NCBI RefSeq assembly: GCF_003194385.1
Contig: NZ_LAPT01000055.1
Location: forward strand, 1-64,000
Source of the DNA: Pokkaliibacter plantistimulans
GTDB lineage: Bacteria; Pseudomonadota; Gammaproteobacteria; Pseudomonadales; Balneatricaceae
Reading direction: 5' to 3'
Length of the DNA stretch: 64,000 bases
In this document: positions 1 through 9,256 of the stretch, one piece after another
How the letters are laid out: each line of letters begins with the position of its first letter
Position numbering within the stretch: the stretch's first letter is position 1
Notes under the pieces: model-generated
What the model was told of the DNA's origin: nothing
The model's database searches: none
The model's input: the letters and a program-made list of their open reading frames with translations, nothing else
Translations under genes and position numbers: made by a program

Positions 1-58
1 TCAGGCCATCCTGCCAGAGGGTTTATTGTTGCTGGAGTAGTCCGGTAGCGATGCGTTT

Positions 59-257
59 TAACAGGTCGTTGAAAATCTATCTGCGTTGCCGAATACCGCG
101 TCAAAAACAGGCTCACAGCCAAAGGCTGAACGTGCTTTAGCACGGCCCCGAAGGGGCGAGCGGAGCGAGTCAAATGCTCATTTAGTTCACTAAACTCCGC
201 TTTTCTGCCTGTGTATTCCTTGTCTCGACTGCCTCGCTCATGTTTTTCAACGGTCCG
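59..257. repeat. Fold-back repeat family 1, copy 1
   Basis: First of three copies of an element in this window (others start at 4058 and 30805). It opens with TAACAGGTCGTTGAAAA and closes with TTTTTCAACGGTCCG, a diverged inverted form of the opening end. Inside, at about 115-157, are three short hairpins in a row: AGCC-AAA-GGCT, CGTGC-TTTA-GCACG and GCCCC-GAA-GGGGC. It lies just beyond the stop codon of the binding-protein gene at 280. No ORF of its own is credible. It resembles a non-autonomous MITE-like or REP-like intergenic element; this is inferred from structure only. Confidence 0.8.
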
Positions 258-279
258 CAAAGGTCAGTTCAGCAGAAGC

Positions 280-1200
280 TTAGTTCTTCATGAACTGCTT
301 GTAGTTCTCGGGGGTAACCAGCTGGAAGGGGATCCAGTTCCACTGCTCCACATTCTCACCCTTGGCCATTTTCAGAGCCACATCTACCGAGCCTGCACCC
401 TGACCAGCAGCGTCCTGGAATACCGTTACATCCAGGTTGCCTTTTTCGATTTCGGTCAGTGCATCAGGGGTAGCGTCAACGCCACCGATGAAGTAGGGCT
501 TGGGATCAACGCCCGCCTGCTGCAACGCCATGATGGCACCGATGGCCATTTCATCGTTGTTCGCGGCAATGACGTCGATCTTGGTGCCGTTGGTCAGCCA
601 GTTGGTCATCAGGTCGATGGCTTCGTTACGTGACCAGTTGGCTACCTGCTTCTCAACGATTTTCATATCAGGGTGTTTGGCGACGACGTCTTCAACGTCC
701 TTGGTACGCAACTGGGCCGCATTGGTGCCCAGTTCACCGACCATAATGGCCACGTTGCCTTTCTCACCGGCCAGCTTGGCCAGCTCCTGCATTTCCAGGG
801 TGCCGGAATCCAGCTCGTTGGAGCCAACAAAGGCAACGCCTTCAGGCAGCTTGTCGGAATCGGGCTTGCGGTTGACGAATACCAGAGGAATCTTGGCCTC
901 GGTAGCCAGCTTGATCATCTTGCCGGTGGCGGCGCTGTCTACAGGGTTGACGATGATGGCGTCAACACCGGAGGCAATGAAGTTCTGGATCTGACTGACC
1001 TGACGGCCGATGTCACCCTGAGCATCTTCAAAGTTGATCTCGGTACTTTGCTTTTTCGCCTCATCAGACATGTTGTTGCGAACGATGGTCAGGAAGTTGT
1101 CATCAAAATACGCCATGGAAACCCCAAGGGTGCTGGCCATGGCTGAGGTGCTGCTGATTGCGGAGATGGAAAGCGCCAGTAGCAGTTTTTTGGTATTCAT
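280..1200 (-). CDS. Rhizopine/inositol-type sugar ABC transporter substrate-binding protein
   Basis: Encodes 306 aa. Residues 1-22 are a Sec signal peptide ending near SAMA, so the mature protein is periplasmic. The rest is a two-lobed type I periplasmic binding fold of the RbsB family: an N-lobe starting LGVSMAYFDDNFLT, the hinge-type VNPVDSAATGKMI segment, and AANNDEMAIGAIMALQQAG with GGVDATPDAL in the C-lobe. Such proteins capture a sugar or polyol and pass it to an ABC permease. The neighbouring IolG/IolH/IolI-type genes suggest an inositol or related cyclitol as ligand; ribose-like sugars remain possible. The ATPase and permease genes are not visible and should lie left of position 1. 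Two operator-like sites lie in its long upstream region. Confidence 0.88.
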   Translation of the reverse strand: MNTKKLLLALSISAISSTSAMASTLGVSMAYFDDNFLTIVRNNMSDEAKKQSTEINFEDAQGDIGRQVSQIQNFIASGVDAIIVNPVDSAATGKMIKLATEAKIPLVFVNRKPDSDKLPEGVAFVGSNELDSGTLEMQELAKLAGEKGNVAIMVGELGTNAAQLRTKDVEDVVAKHPDMKIVEKQVANWSRNEAIDLMTNWLTNGTKIDVIAANNDEMAIGAIMALQQAGVDPKPYFIGGVDATPDALTEIEKGNLDVTVFQDAAGQGAGSVDVALKMAKGENVEQWNWIPFQLVTPENYKQFMKN

Positions 1201-1376
1201 TGTCGAGTCACTCCAGTTACGTTCTTTGTTGTATTTATGCTCACCAGGAGATCCCAGCAGTCACTTCGAGTGAGTGAAGTTGCTGGATGGCAACATCGCT
1301 GACGATAAGACGGTCAACCGTTGACAGGCATAAAGGTGCGCCTGAAATGGAAAATTGTCAATGTTTTTTTTGATTG

Positions 1377-1394
1377 ATGGAATTTTTATTCCAT
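1377..1394. promoter_or_regulatory. Operator-like inverted repeat, IolR-type GGAA-N6-TTCC
   Basis: ATGGAAT-TTTT-ATTCCAT is a perfect 7-4-7 inverted repeat lying about 180 bp upstream of the binding-protein start. Its core is GGAA-N6-TTCC, the motif I recall for the RpiR-family inositol repressor IolR of alphaproteobacteria. No RpiR-type gene is in the window, so the regulator is inferred. Confidence 0.5.
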
Positions 1395-1567
1395 TGCGCG
1401 AGTGACGTCTTTCCAGAATCAGCTTGCGCGGCTGAAACCTGCGTCATTACTGACTTTTGATCGGTGTGGTCAGGTCGGTGTCGAGGTCAAGACAAGCATA
1501 GACGCCGGCTGACTATAGGGAAAGTTTGACCTGAATTGATGGGTGTTGGCTGCGAATATCAGTGGAA

Positions 1568-1585
1568 ATGGAATAGATATTTCAT
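1568..1585. promoter_or_regulatory. Second IolR-type operator-like inverted repeat
   Basis: ATGGAAT-AGAT-ATTTCAT has the same 7-4-7 layout as the site at 1377, with one mismatch in the right arm. The two sites are 191 bp apart, which would suit DNA looping upstream of the binding-protein gene. Function is inferred. Confidence 0.4.
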
Positions 1586-1663
1586 TTTGATTTTGCGCTG
1601 GATTAACGGGCATGAGTGCACACTGTAGCCACATTGTGTGGCTGAGGTGCCGCAGACCGAACG

Positions 1664-1711
1664 CATGCTGTCAAAGGATACATGCTGTCAAAGGATACAT
1701 GCTGTCAAAGA
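1664..1711. repeat. 17-bp tandem repeat (about 2.8 units)
   Basis: CATGCTGTCAAAGGATA occurs twice back to back (1664-1680, 1681-1697) and is followed by a truncated third unit. It lies in the 700-bp gap between the IolG-type gene and the binding-protein gene. A short ORF that crosses it has no ribosome site or recognisable domain and is not called. Confidence 0.85.
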
Positions 1712-1784
1712 ACTGGTGTCGCCGGGCAAGCTGTGCCGGTCAACACTGATGGCAGTGATCTGCGCTGCTCCGCGCAGAGAAGGT

Positions 1785-1817
1785 AAAAACAACCGGCAGG
1801 AGCCGCCTGCCGGTTGT
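1785..1817 (-). terminator. Rho-independent terminator after iolG
   Basis: ACAACCGGCAGG and CCTGCCGGTTGT form a 12-bp stem around a 5-nt loop. Read on the minus strand it is followed by a run of T, about 80 nt beyond the IolG-type stop codon. It should separate the dehydrogenase transcript from the binding-protein promoter region. Confidence 0.85.
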
Positions 1818-1898
1818 GAAAGTGATCAGGCAGGTGCCCGCGCCTGATCAATATGGGTAACAGGAGAAAACACAGAGCGTGATGGGTTACCGCCCCCC

Positions 1899-3894
<1,996 letters not shown>

Positions 3895-4006
3895 TGTTGT
3901 AGTCCTCACTCGACGGTCTGTGGCCTGTTACTTGTTACCTGTGGCAACGGCCAGATTAGGGTATCCGCAACCGGCAGCCAGTAAATTCTGGCAAGCCAAT
4001 CCCTAT

Positions 4007-4029
4007 CCTGCTCATCGGTGATGAGCAGG
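4007..4029. other. Perfect hairpin upstream of iolH
   Basis: CCTGCTCATC-GGT-GATGAGCAGG is a perfect 10-bp stem with a 3-nt loop. It has no T-run on either side, so it is not a classical terminator. It lies between the IolH-type start and the fold-back repeat at 4058 and could be an operator or an mRNA structure. Confidence 0.5.
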
Positions 4030-4057
4030 AGGGAAGCGCAAATACGGTTACATCACA

Positions 4058-4278
4058 TAACAGGTCGTTGAAAATCTATCTGCGTTGCCGAATACCGCGT
4101 CAAAAACAGGCTCACAGCCAAAGGCTGAACGTGCTTTAGCACGGCCCCGAAGGGGCGAGCGGAGCGAGTCAAATGCTCATTTAGTCCACTAAACTCCGCT
4201 TTTTCGCCTGTTTCTTGTGCCCTCGGGGTATTTCCTTGTCTCGGCTGCCTCGATAACGTTTTTCAACAGCCTGTTAAA
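4058..4278. repeat. Fold-back repeat family 1, copy 2
   Basis: Best-preserved copy. It starts TAACAGGTCGTTGAAAA and ends TTTTTCAACAGCCTGTTA, and the two ends are imperfect inverted repeats. It keeps the three-hairpin module (about 4114-4156) and has an extra ~16 nt near 4217 that copies 1 and 3 lack. It sits 7 bp beyond the stop codon of the IolI-type gene and inside what would otherwise be a continuous iol operon. Confidence 0.85.
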
Positions 4279-4285
4279 TAAGGGG

Positions 4286-5101
4286 TTATTCGGCCAGGCG
4301 GGCGCGAATGTAGTCCATGCTGTCCTTGACGGCGGCGATGGGGTCGGGCAGATCCCAGACTTCGGCAGAGAACGGCTCGAACGAGAAGTAGCCGGTGTAG
4401 CCGGTGGCCAGCAGCTGCTTGATCTGGCCGATGTTATCCAGACGGTCTTGCGGGCCAACCAGCACGCGGTGGGCATCCAGCATGTCGTTGAAGGAAATGG
4501 CCGGATCCTCAACACCGGAAATGTGTACCAGACCGGTCAGGGCGGGGAACATTTCCTGTTCTGCGGCACCCTTGTGGTGGAAGGTGTCGTGCACCAGACC
4601 AAAGCGGCCCTGTGCTTTCAGCCCTTCAATGGCGTCCACAGCAACACGCTTGGTGCGCATGGACGAGAAGGGGAAGCCCAGTGCTTCGACAAAACCCTGC
4701 AGGCCGTGTCTTTCCAGAATGGGCTGCAGGCCGGTAAGGGCCGTCTTGATGTCATCCACGCTGGCGAACGGGCCATTTTCGTTGAACGGGCACATGACCA
4801 GACCGATGGCACCGGCGGCGTTGGCCAGCTGCGCCTGTTTCTCCGCTTTGGCGGCCATCTCGTCATTCCAGACGTTGAAGGGATACAGCGCATTGATGCT
4901 CAGTACCCTGATGCCTCTGGCACGAGCGTATTCGCCGATCGCCGTGGCGCGCTGCAGTTCGGTGACACTGTTTTCCTGCACGTCGTTGCGCAGTTCAACC
5001 GCATCCACACCGAGACCTGCGGCGGCGTCAATCAGCTGTTCAGCTGTCAGGCCGGGGCAGATCATGTGGTTCAGCGAAAACCTGATGGCGATATCGGACA
5101 T
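4286..5101 (-). CDS. IolI-type TIM-barrel isomerase (2-keto-myo-inositol isomerase-like)
   Basis: Encodes 271 aa with an AAGGAG ribosome site before the ATG at 5101. It is a xylose-isomerase-like TIM barrel of the hydroxypyruvate isomerase/IolI group. Likely metal ligands are the Glu in GFVEALGF, the Asp and His in LVHDTFHHKG, and the Glu in YFSFEPFS. In inositol loci such proteins interconvert inososes (IolI) or act as IolE-like dehydratases. The IolG-type neighbour makes inosose isomerase the best guess, but the exact reaction is not readable from sequence. It lies 117 bp downstream of the LacI-type gene on the same strand. Confidence 0.65.
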   Translation of the reverse strand: MSDIAIRFSLNHMICPGLTAEQLIDAAAGLGVDAVELRNDVQENSVTELQRATAIGEYARARGIRVLSINALYPFNVWNDEMAAKAEKQAQLANAAGAIGLVMCPFNENGPFASVDDIKTALTGLQPILERHGLQGFVEALGFPFSSMRTKRVAVDAIEGLKAQGRFGLVHDTFHHKGAAEQEMFPALTGLVHISGVEDPAISFNDMLDAHRVLVGPQDRLDNIGQIKQLLATGYTGYFSFEPFSAEVWDLPDPIAAVKDSMDYIRARLAE

Positions 5102-5218
5102 GTGCGGCTCCTTCAGATAGCTAAGCCTGATGTTGAAGTTTGTTGTTATTGCCCTGTCAGATACTGGCTGGCAGGTATCCCGTTTGCCTTCCGCTGGCGG
5201 TGCTATCTGTCCGAAGAG

Positions 5219-6247
5219 TCAGATATTCGCCGCGGTGTAGGTAAAAAACGGCAAGGTATGCTGCAGCGAACCCTGACCCTGATGACGGGTGGCTTCTTTC
5301 ATCGCCTTGAGCAGGCGGCCAGCAGCCAGTTCCAGTGGGTGTGAAAGCACCACATCAATGGTGCCATCCGCCAGCGCGACGCGAGTCGCTGCCGTCAGCT
5401 CCATGCAGATCACAATCAGCTGTTGCGGGAGCTGATATTCACGCAGAGCCTCGCACACCCCTTCAATACCGCCTCCGGCGATATAGATCGCACCAAGGTC
5501 AGGATGCATCTCCAGCATTTCCACTGTTGACGCCTTGGCCAGCGGAATGTCTTCCAGACTGATCACGGTCTCCAGTACCTGTACCTCAGGAGCAAACTCG
5601 CGCAGGTAGGCGCGAAAGCTCATCTCGTTCTGTTCCTGATTCTGATAGCGGTGGCTGCCGATCATCAGCCCGATCTTGCTGCTATCCGGGCCGAGCTTGG
5701 TCAGGGTCCAGGCGGCCATCCTGCCCACCTTGCGGTAGTCCAGTCCGACGTAGCCTGCACAGTGTTCCGCCGTCAGGTCAGAAATCAGCGCTATCACCGG
5801 AATACCCTGCTGTGAAAGCTGGTCGATAGCCTGACTGATCAGCGGGTGGTCTGCTGCCACGATAGCCAGTACGTCGCATTCCTGCGCCAGCCGGTGCATC
5901 TGTTCAATGATCTGCCGCGGCACCAGCTCCTCCAGAAACACCACTCTGACATTGTCGTTGCGGTATTCGTGGGCGGTTGCCGTGGTCACAATGGCTTCCC
6001 CCAGATCGGCGTAAAACTGCGTTGAACGCTTCTGCAGAATAATGCCCATCCGGCATCCCTGAGCAGGTTCTTCCGCACGTCGCCGAATCAGATTGGTGCG
6101 TCTGAAGCCGATACGTTCCGCCGCTTCCAGTACCCGCTGCAGGGTGGCGGGCTTGACCGCTGCGCGTTTATTGATAACGCGGTCAACGGTAGCGACACCG
6201 ACACCTGCCTCGCGGGCGACATCGGTCATGGTGGGTGTTATGGACAT
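5219..6247 (-). CDS. LacI-family transcriptional regulator
   Basis: Encodes 342 aa. Residues 7-50 are a LacI helix-turn-helix (MTDVAREAGVGVATVDRVI, then RVLEAAERIGF), followed by a periplasmic-binding-protein-like sensor domain that begins MGIILQKRSTQFYADLGEAI. It is the first gene of the minus-strand inositol group, so it probably senses an inositol-related sugar and controls this locus; this is inferred from position. The ATG at 6247 has AAAGGA 11 nt upstream, whereas the internal ATG at 6229 has no ribosome site. Its upstream region contains CTATC/GATAG dyads that could be its own operators. Confidence 0.85.
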   Translation of the reverse strand: MSITPTMTDVAREAGVGVATVDRVINKRAAVKPATLQRVLEAAERIGFRRTNLIRRRAEEPAQGCRMGIILQKRSTQFYADLGEAIVTTATAHEYRNDNVRVVFLEELVPRQIIEQMHRLAQECDVLAIVAADHPLISQAIDQLSQQGIPVIALISDLTAEHCAGYVGLDYRKVGRMAAWTLTKLGPDSSKIGLMIGSHRYQNQEQNEMSFRAYLREFAPEVQVLETVISLEDIPLAKASTVEMLEMHPDLGAIYIAGGGIEGVCEALREYQLPQQLIVICMELTAATRVALADGTIDVVLSHPLELAAGRLLKAMKEATRHQGQGSLQHTLPFFTYTAANI

Positions 6248-6354
6248 CGTTGCTGGCGTCCTTTGACGTTAGGGCGGTGAGTGCTGATGGCAATGCGGGC
6301 TCTCATGGAGCATGCGCACTGAGATCACACCTTGGTCGTCGCCATATTCAATGT

Positions 6355-6371
6355 CTATCGATTTTTGATAG
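6355..6371. promoter_or_regulatory. CTATC-N7-GATAG dyad upstream of the LacI-type gene
   Basis: This inverted repeat lies about 110 bp upstream of the LacI-type start. It shares half-sites with the palindrome at 6532 and with the tandem CTATCAA copies at 6501-6520, which suggests a multi-site regulatory region. The regulator is not known; autoregulation is one possibility. Confidence 0.4.
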
Positions 6372-6531
6372 CTGAATTGCCTTTGAGAGGGGGCAGCTAT
6401 CAGAGTGCTGAGGTTCAGCTTCTTACTGTTTTTATTCACTGATGTTGTGGGGTGAGAGTCTAATCAGTGCACTCTGAGGTGCAATATGAGGGGATTGGTC
6501 GCTATCAAAACTATCAATTTGGTGCGGATTT

Positions 6532-6551
6532 TTTTGATAGATCTATCAAAA
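6532..6551. promoter_or_regulatory. Perfect 20-bp palindrome TTTTGATAGATCTATCAAAA
   Basis: The sequence equals its own reverse complement over 20 bp. Two further CTATCAA half-sites lie just left of it (6502-6508, 6511-6517). It lies between the 5' end of the LacI-type gene and the 3' end of the next minus-strand gene. It could be an operator; no T-run or loop supports a terminator. Confidence 0.55.
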
Positions 6552-6579
6552 GTAGGGGTGATGCAAGCGATGATTTCCT

Positions 6580-7221
6580 TCAGGGAGTAATGCGGTAAAT
6601 ACAGCGACTGCCGTTACTCAGCAAATGCTGGCTGCGCTCTACCCGGGCGGGAGCCAGCAGGCGTCTGAACAGCTCCAGTTCGGAGCGGCAGAACTGCTGG
6701 CAGCGGCTGGCCGCGGCGCAGATCGGGCAGTGATGCTCAGTCAGAAGATAGCTGCCGTCCGGCTCGACCTGCCATTGCGCCATATAGCCTTCTTCGCTGC
6801 GCCGCTGTGCCAGAGCCTGCAAACGTGCTTCCAGATCGGTGCACTCTGCCAGCGCCTTAACGTAGTCGGCTTCACTGTCCTTCTCACGCTGGCTGATCAG
6901 CTGATCCAGACCGGCTTCGCCGAACAGCTGACTGATACTGTCCAGCAAGGTGACGGTCAGCTGGGCATGCCGGTCAGGAAAGCGCTGCCAGGCGGCATCG
7001 GTCAGAAACCAGCAGCGGCGCGGGCGACCGCGGCCTTCCGCCCGGTCTGTATAGGTCACCAGCCCCTGTTGTTCCAGTGCCTGCAGATGCTGTCGTGCGC
7101 CCATGGACGTCATCGACAGCCGTTCGGCCAGCTCAGCTGCACTCATTTCCCCCTGCGTTTTCAGCAGATAGATGATTTTTTCGTCGCTGGCCTGAGGGGG
7201 CAGGGCATGGTCTGTACTCAT
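6580..7221 (-). CDS. COG2345-type winged-helix regulator with cysteine cluster (SufR-like)
   Basis: Encodes 213 aa from the ATG at 7221; an earlier in-frame start would overlap the upstream gene heavily. An N-terminal winged helix (IIYLLKTQGEMSAAELAERL, then MGARQHLQALEQQGLV, with a GRGRPRRCW wing) is followed by a helical linker. The C-terminal domain has Cys165, Cys168, Cys174, Cys178 and Cys207, and the first four form CPIC-x5-C-x3-C. This layout resembles SufR-type regulators that bind an Fe-S cluster or metal. It starts 35 bp beyond the TPR gene stop and the two are likely co-transcribed. The ligand and target genes are not known. Confidence 0.75.
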   Translation of the reverse strand: MSTDHALPPQASDEKIIYLLKTQGEMSAAELAERLSMTSMGARQHLQALEQQGLVTYTDRAEGRGRPRRCWFLTDAAWQRFPDRHAQLTVTLLDSISQLFGEAGLDQLISQREKDSEADYVKALAECTDLEARLQALAQRRSEEGYMAQWQVEPDGSYLLTEHHCPICAAASRCQQFCRSELELFRRLLAPARVERSQHLLSNGSRCIYRITP

Positions 7222-7255
7222 GGGGTTCGCTTTCCAGTGTGATGGGTGGGTTGCA

Positions 7256-7603
7256 TCAGGACGGTGTAGTGGCATCAGCGATCGCTTTGCGCACACGTTT
7301 CAGGCGTACCGTCAGTTCTTTCTCCAGCTGCTTGTCACCGCGCTGGGCGGCGGCCTCCAGCCCGGTGCTGAAGGCCTGTTCAGCGGCCGGATGGTCCTGC
7401 TGTTCCATGGCCAGCAGGCCAAGCAGTCGCCAGGCGGCAGCGTACTGCGGATCGGCGTCGAGTGCGGCCTGCAGATGCTGACGGGCAAGGTTCAGGTCAC
7501 CTTGCTGTTGCAGTGCCAGCGCAATGCTCATGCGTAACAGCGGCGAGTCACGGCCACTGTCGAGCATCTTCAGTAAGGGTTCCAGCTTGAGGGTAGCGGA
7601 CAT
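7256..7603 (-). CDS. Small TPR-repeat protein
   Basis: Encodes 115 aa from the ATG at 7603, which has a GGGAG ribosome site. It contains about two tetratricopeptide-type helical repeats (LRMSIALALQQQGDLNLARQ, then AAWRLLGLLAMEQQDHPAAE) and a charged C-terminal helix rich in Lys and Arg. There is no signal peptide, so it should be cytosolic. TPR proteins act as protein-binding scaffolds; the partner is not known. It precedes the Cys-rich regulator and is divergent from the MFS gene across an AT-rich spacer. Confidence 0.7.
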   Translation of the reverse strand: MSATLKLEPLLKMLDSGRDSPLLRMSIALALQQQGDLNLARQHLQAALDADPQYAAAWRLLGLLAMEQQDHPAAEQAFSTGLEAAAQRGDKQLEKELTVRLKRVRKAIADATTPS

Positions 7604-7636
7604 GATGGGCTCCCGTGCGGTGGTGGATGAAGGCAT

Positions 7637-7811
7637 TATGGTGATCAGGAAGTATTAAAGCAATAAAACGCTTTACTTAATGGCGGGTGCTGGCTCTAAT
7701 AAATAAACAATTTACTTTATTTAATTGGAGGGTTTCCGCTGTCGGGCCAGAATGGCCCAGACGATGAGCGGGTAACCATGATCTGTCAGTACTGGATGAA
7801 GGAGTCCATCC
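7637..7811. promoter_or_regulatory. AT-rich divergent promoter region
   Basis: This spacer separates the TPR/regulator pair (minus) from the MFS gene (plus). It is markedly AT-rich at about 7650-7730 and contains the dyad TAAAGC-N8-GCTTTA and a run of TTTA/TAAA motifs. It probably holds both promoters and a regulator site, perhaps for the Cys-rich regulator. Confidence 0.45.
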
Positions 7812-9167
7812 ATGTCAGCACCACAATCAGCGTCATCGCCTGCCAATGAGCCTGTACGCGGGTATCGGCGCCTGTTGATCTCGCCCACCATGGCCGTGCT
7901 GTTTGTCACGGTATTTCTGTCCGTAGCGGGTTTCAGCCTGCCTTCCCCGGTCTTTGCACCGCTGTTACTGGAGCCGCAATCCGGCTTCTTTCCGCTGTCG
8001 GTGACGGATGTGGAGAGGAAAATCTGGCTGGGCGTGCTGATCGCTGTCTATCCGCTGTTGCAGCTGTTTGGTGCCCCCTGGCTGGGGCGAATGTCCGACC
8101 GCTATGGACGCAAATCCATGCTGCTGCTGTCTTTGCTGGGCGTCGCGGCGGGCTATCTGGTCATGGCGCTGGGGATGGCTCAGGACTCGCTGCTGGTGAT
8201 GCTGCTGGGCCGCATGATCGAAGGCTGGTTCTGTGGCAATGTGGCCATTGCTCAGGCCATGGCTGCGGATATCAGCAGTCATGAGGAAAGGCCGCGTCAT
8301 TTTGCCCTGCTCAGTATTGCGATGAATCTGGGCTGGGTGGTCGGCCCCATTATTGGCGGCTATGTGGCGAGCTGGACCGGTGAGTTCAGCATGGTGGGCT
8401 GGCTTGCCGCCGGGCTGGTGTTACTGAATGCGCTCTTTGCGCAGCTGGCGTTGCAGGAAGGTCAGCGTACTGTCGTCAGCAGCGACCCGGACATTACGCC
8501 GTCAGTGCCCCAGCAAGGTAACTGGCAGCTGCTGGTGGCCGCCCACCTGCGCCCGCTGTTTATCCTCACGGTGCTGAGCTATGCCACGGTGCAGCTGTAT
8601 TTCACGTACTTCAACATGTGGCTGGTTGATCGCTTCACCTATTCACCGGTAGAGCTGGCTCACTGCGCCGTGCTGGTCAGCATGCCGATGATGCTCGGCT
8701 CCTGGCTTGGCAGCCGCATGGCCAGTCGCTTTGACAACACCACGCTGGGTATTGTCGGGCACAGTGTGATGGCGCTCGGTGTGTTGCTGTTTATCTTCCC
8801 TGAACAGCTGTGGGGGCTGGCACTTACGTTTCTGCCTGCCGGTATCGGCATGACGATTGGCGAGCTGGCGACGGCGGTGGCGGTTTCCAAAGCCGCTTCG
8901 GCCCGGCAGCAGGGGCAGGCGATGGGGCTGTATCGTGGCTTGACCGTCGCCTGTGAAATTCTCGCCGTCGCTCTGGGAAGTCTGCTGGTGATCTTCAATG
9001 TTGCCCTGACTTTTGTGCTGGCGGCACTTTTCAGTGCCCTGTGTGCGCTGGGCTTTCTGCGGCTGCGGCGACAACAGGCTCAGCAGCAGGTCAGTGAGCT
9101 CCTGCTGCGTCGGCATATCCCCAGAGTGTTGTGGAAGGACGTAGGGCTGGAGCAGAAGGGAGAGTAA
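7812..9167 (+). CDS. MFS transporter (DHA1, TetA-like)
   Basis: Encodes 451 aa with an AAGGAG ribosome site before ATG 7812. About 12 hydrophobic segments are visible. The major-facilitator motif A appears as GRMSDRYGRKS after the second segment, and the fifth segment has NLGWVVGPIIGGYVASW, a motif C-like stretch typical of drug/H+ antiporters. It probably exports a drug or metabolite through the inner membrane; the substrate cannot be read. It is divergent from the TPR/HTH pair, which may control it, and is followed by a terminator. Confidence 0.85.
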   Translation: MSAPQSASSPANEPVRGYRRLLISPTMAVLFVTVFLSVAGFSLPSPVFAPLLLEPQSGFFPLSVTDVERKIWLGVLIAVYPLLQLFGAPWLGRMSDRYGRKSMLLLSLLGVAAGYLVMALGMAQDSLLVMLLGRMIEGWFCGNVAIAQAMAADISSHEERPRHFALLSIAMNLGWVVGPIIGGYVASWTGEFSMVGWLAAGLVLLNALFAQLALQEGQRTVVSSDPDITPSVPQQGNWQLLVAAHLRPLFILTVLSYATVQLYFTYFNMWLVDRFTYSPVELAHCAVLVSMPMMLGSWLGSRMASRFDNTTLGIVGHSVMALGVLLFIFPEQLWGLALTFLPAGIGMTIGELATAVAVSKAASARQQGQAMGLYRGLTVACEILAVALGSLLVIFNVALTFVLAALFSALCALGFLRLRRQQAQQQVSELLLRRHIPRVLWKDVGLEQKGE

Positions 9168-9203
9168 TTCTATAAAACGCGAAGACAGGGCAGAGATGAA
9201 GTC

Positions 9204-9243
9204 AGGCAGAGAAGAATACCGATGTGTACCTCTCTGCCTTTTG
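9204..9243 (+). terminator. Terminator after the MFS gene
   Basis: AGGCAGAGA and TCTCTGCCT form a 9-bp stem around an 18-nt loop, followed by TTTT. It lies between two converging genes and may serve both. Confidence 0.7.
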
Positions 9244-9256
9244 TCATCATCGCCAG

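Noticed and set aside
1264-1275. Small TCACT/AGTGA hairpin upstream of the binding-protein gene
   Set aside because: The stem is only 5 bp and isolated; it has no T-run and no repeat elsewhere in the region.
1638-1847. 69-codon open frame across the 17-bp repeat
   Set aside because: It has no ribosome site, its length depends on the tandem repeat, and it runs through the terminator of the opposite strand.
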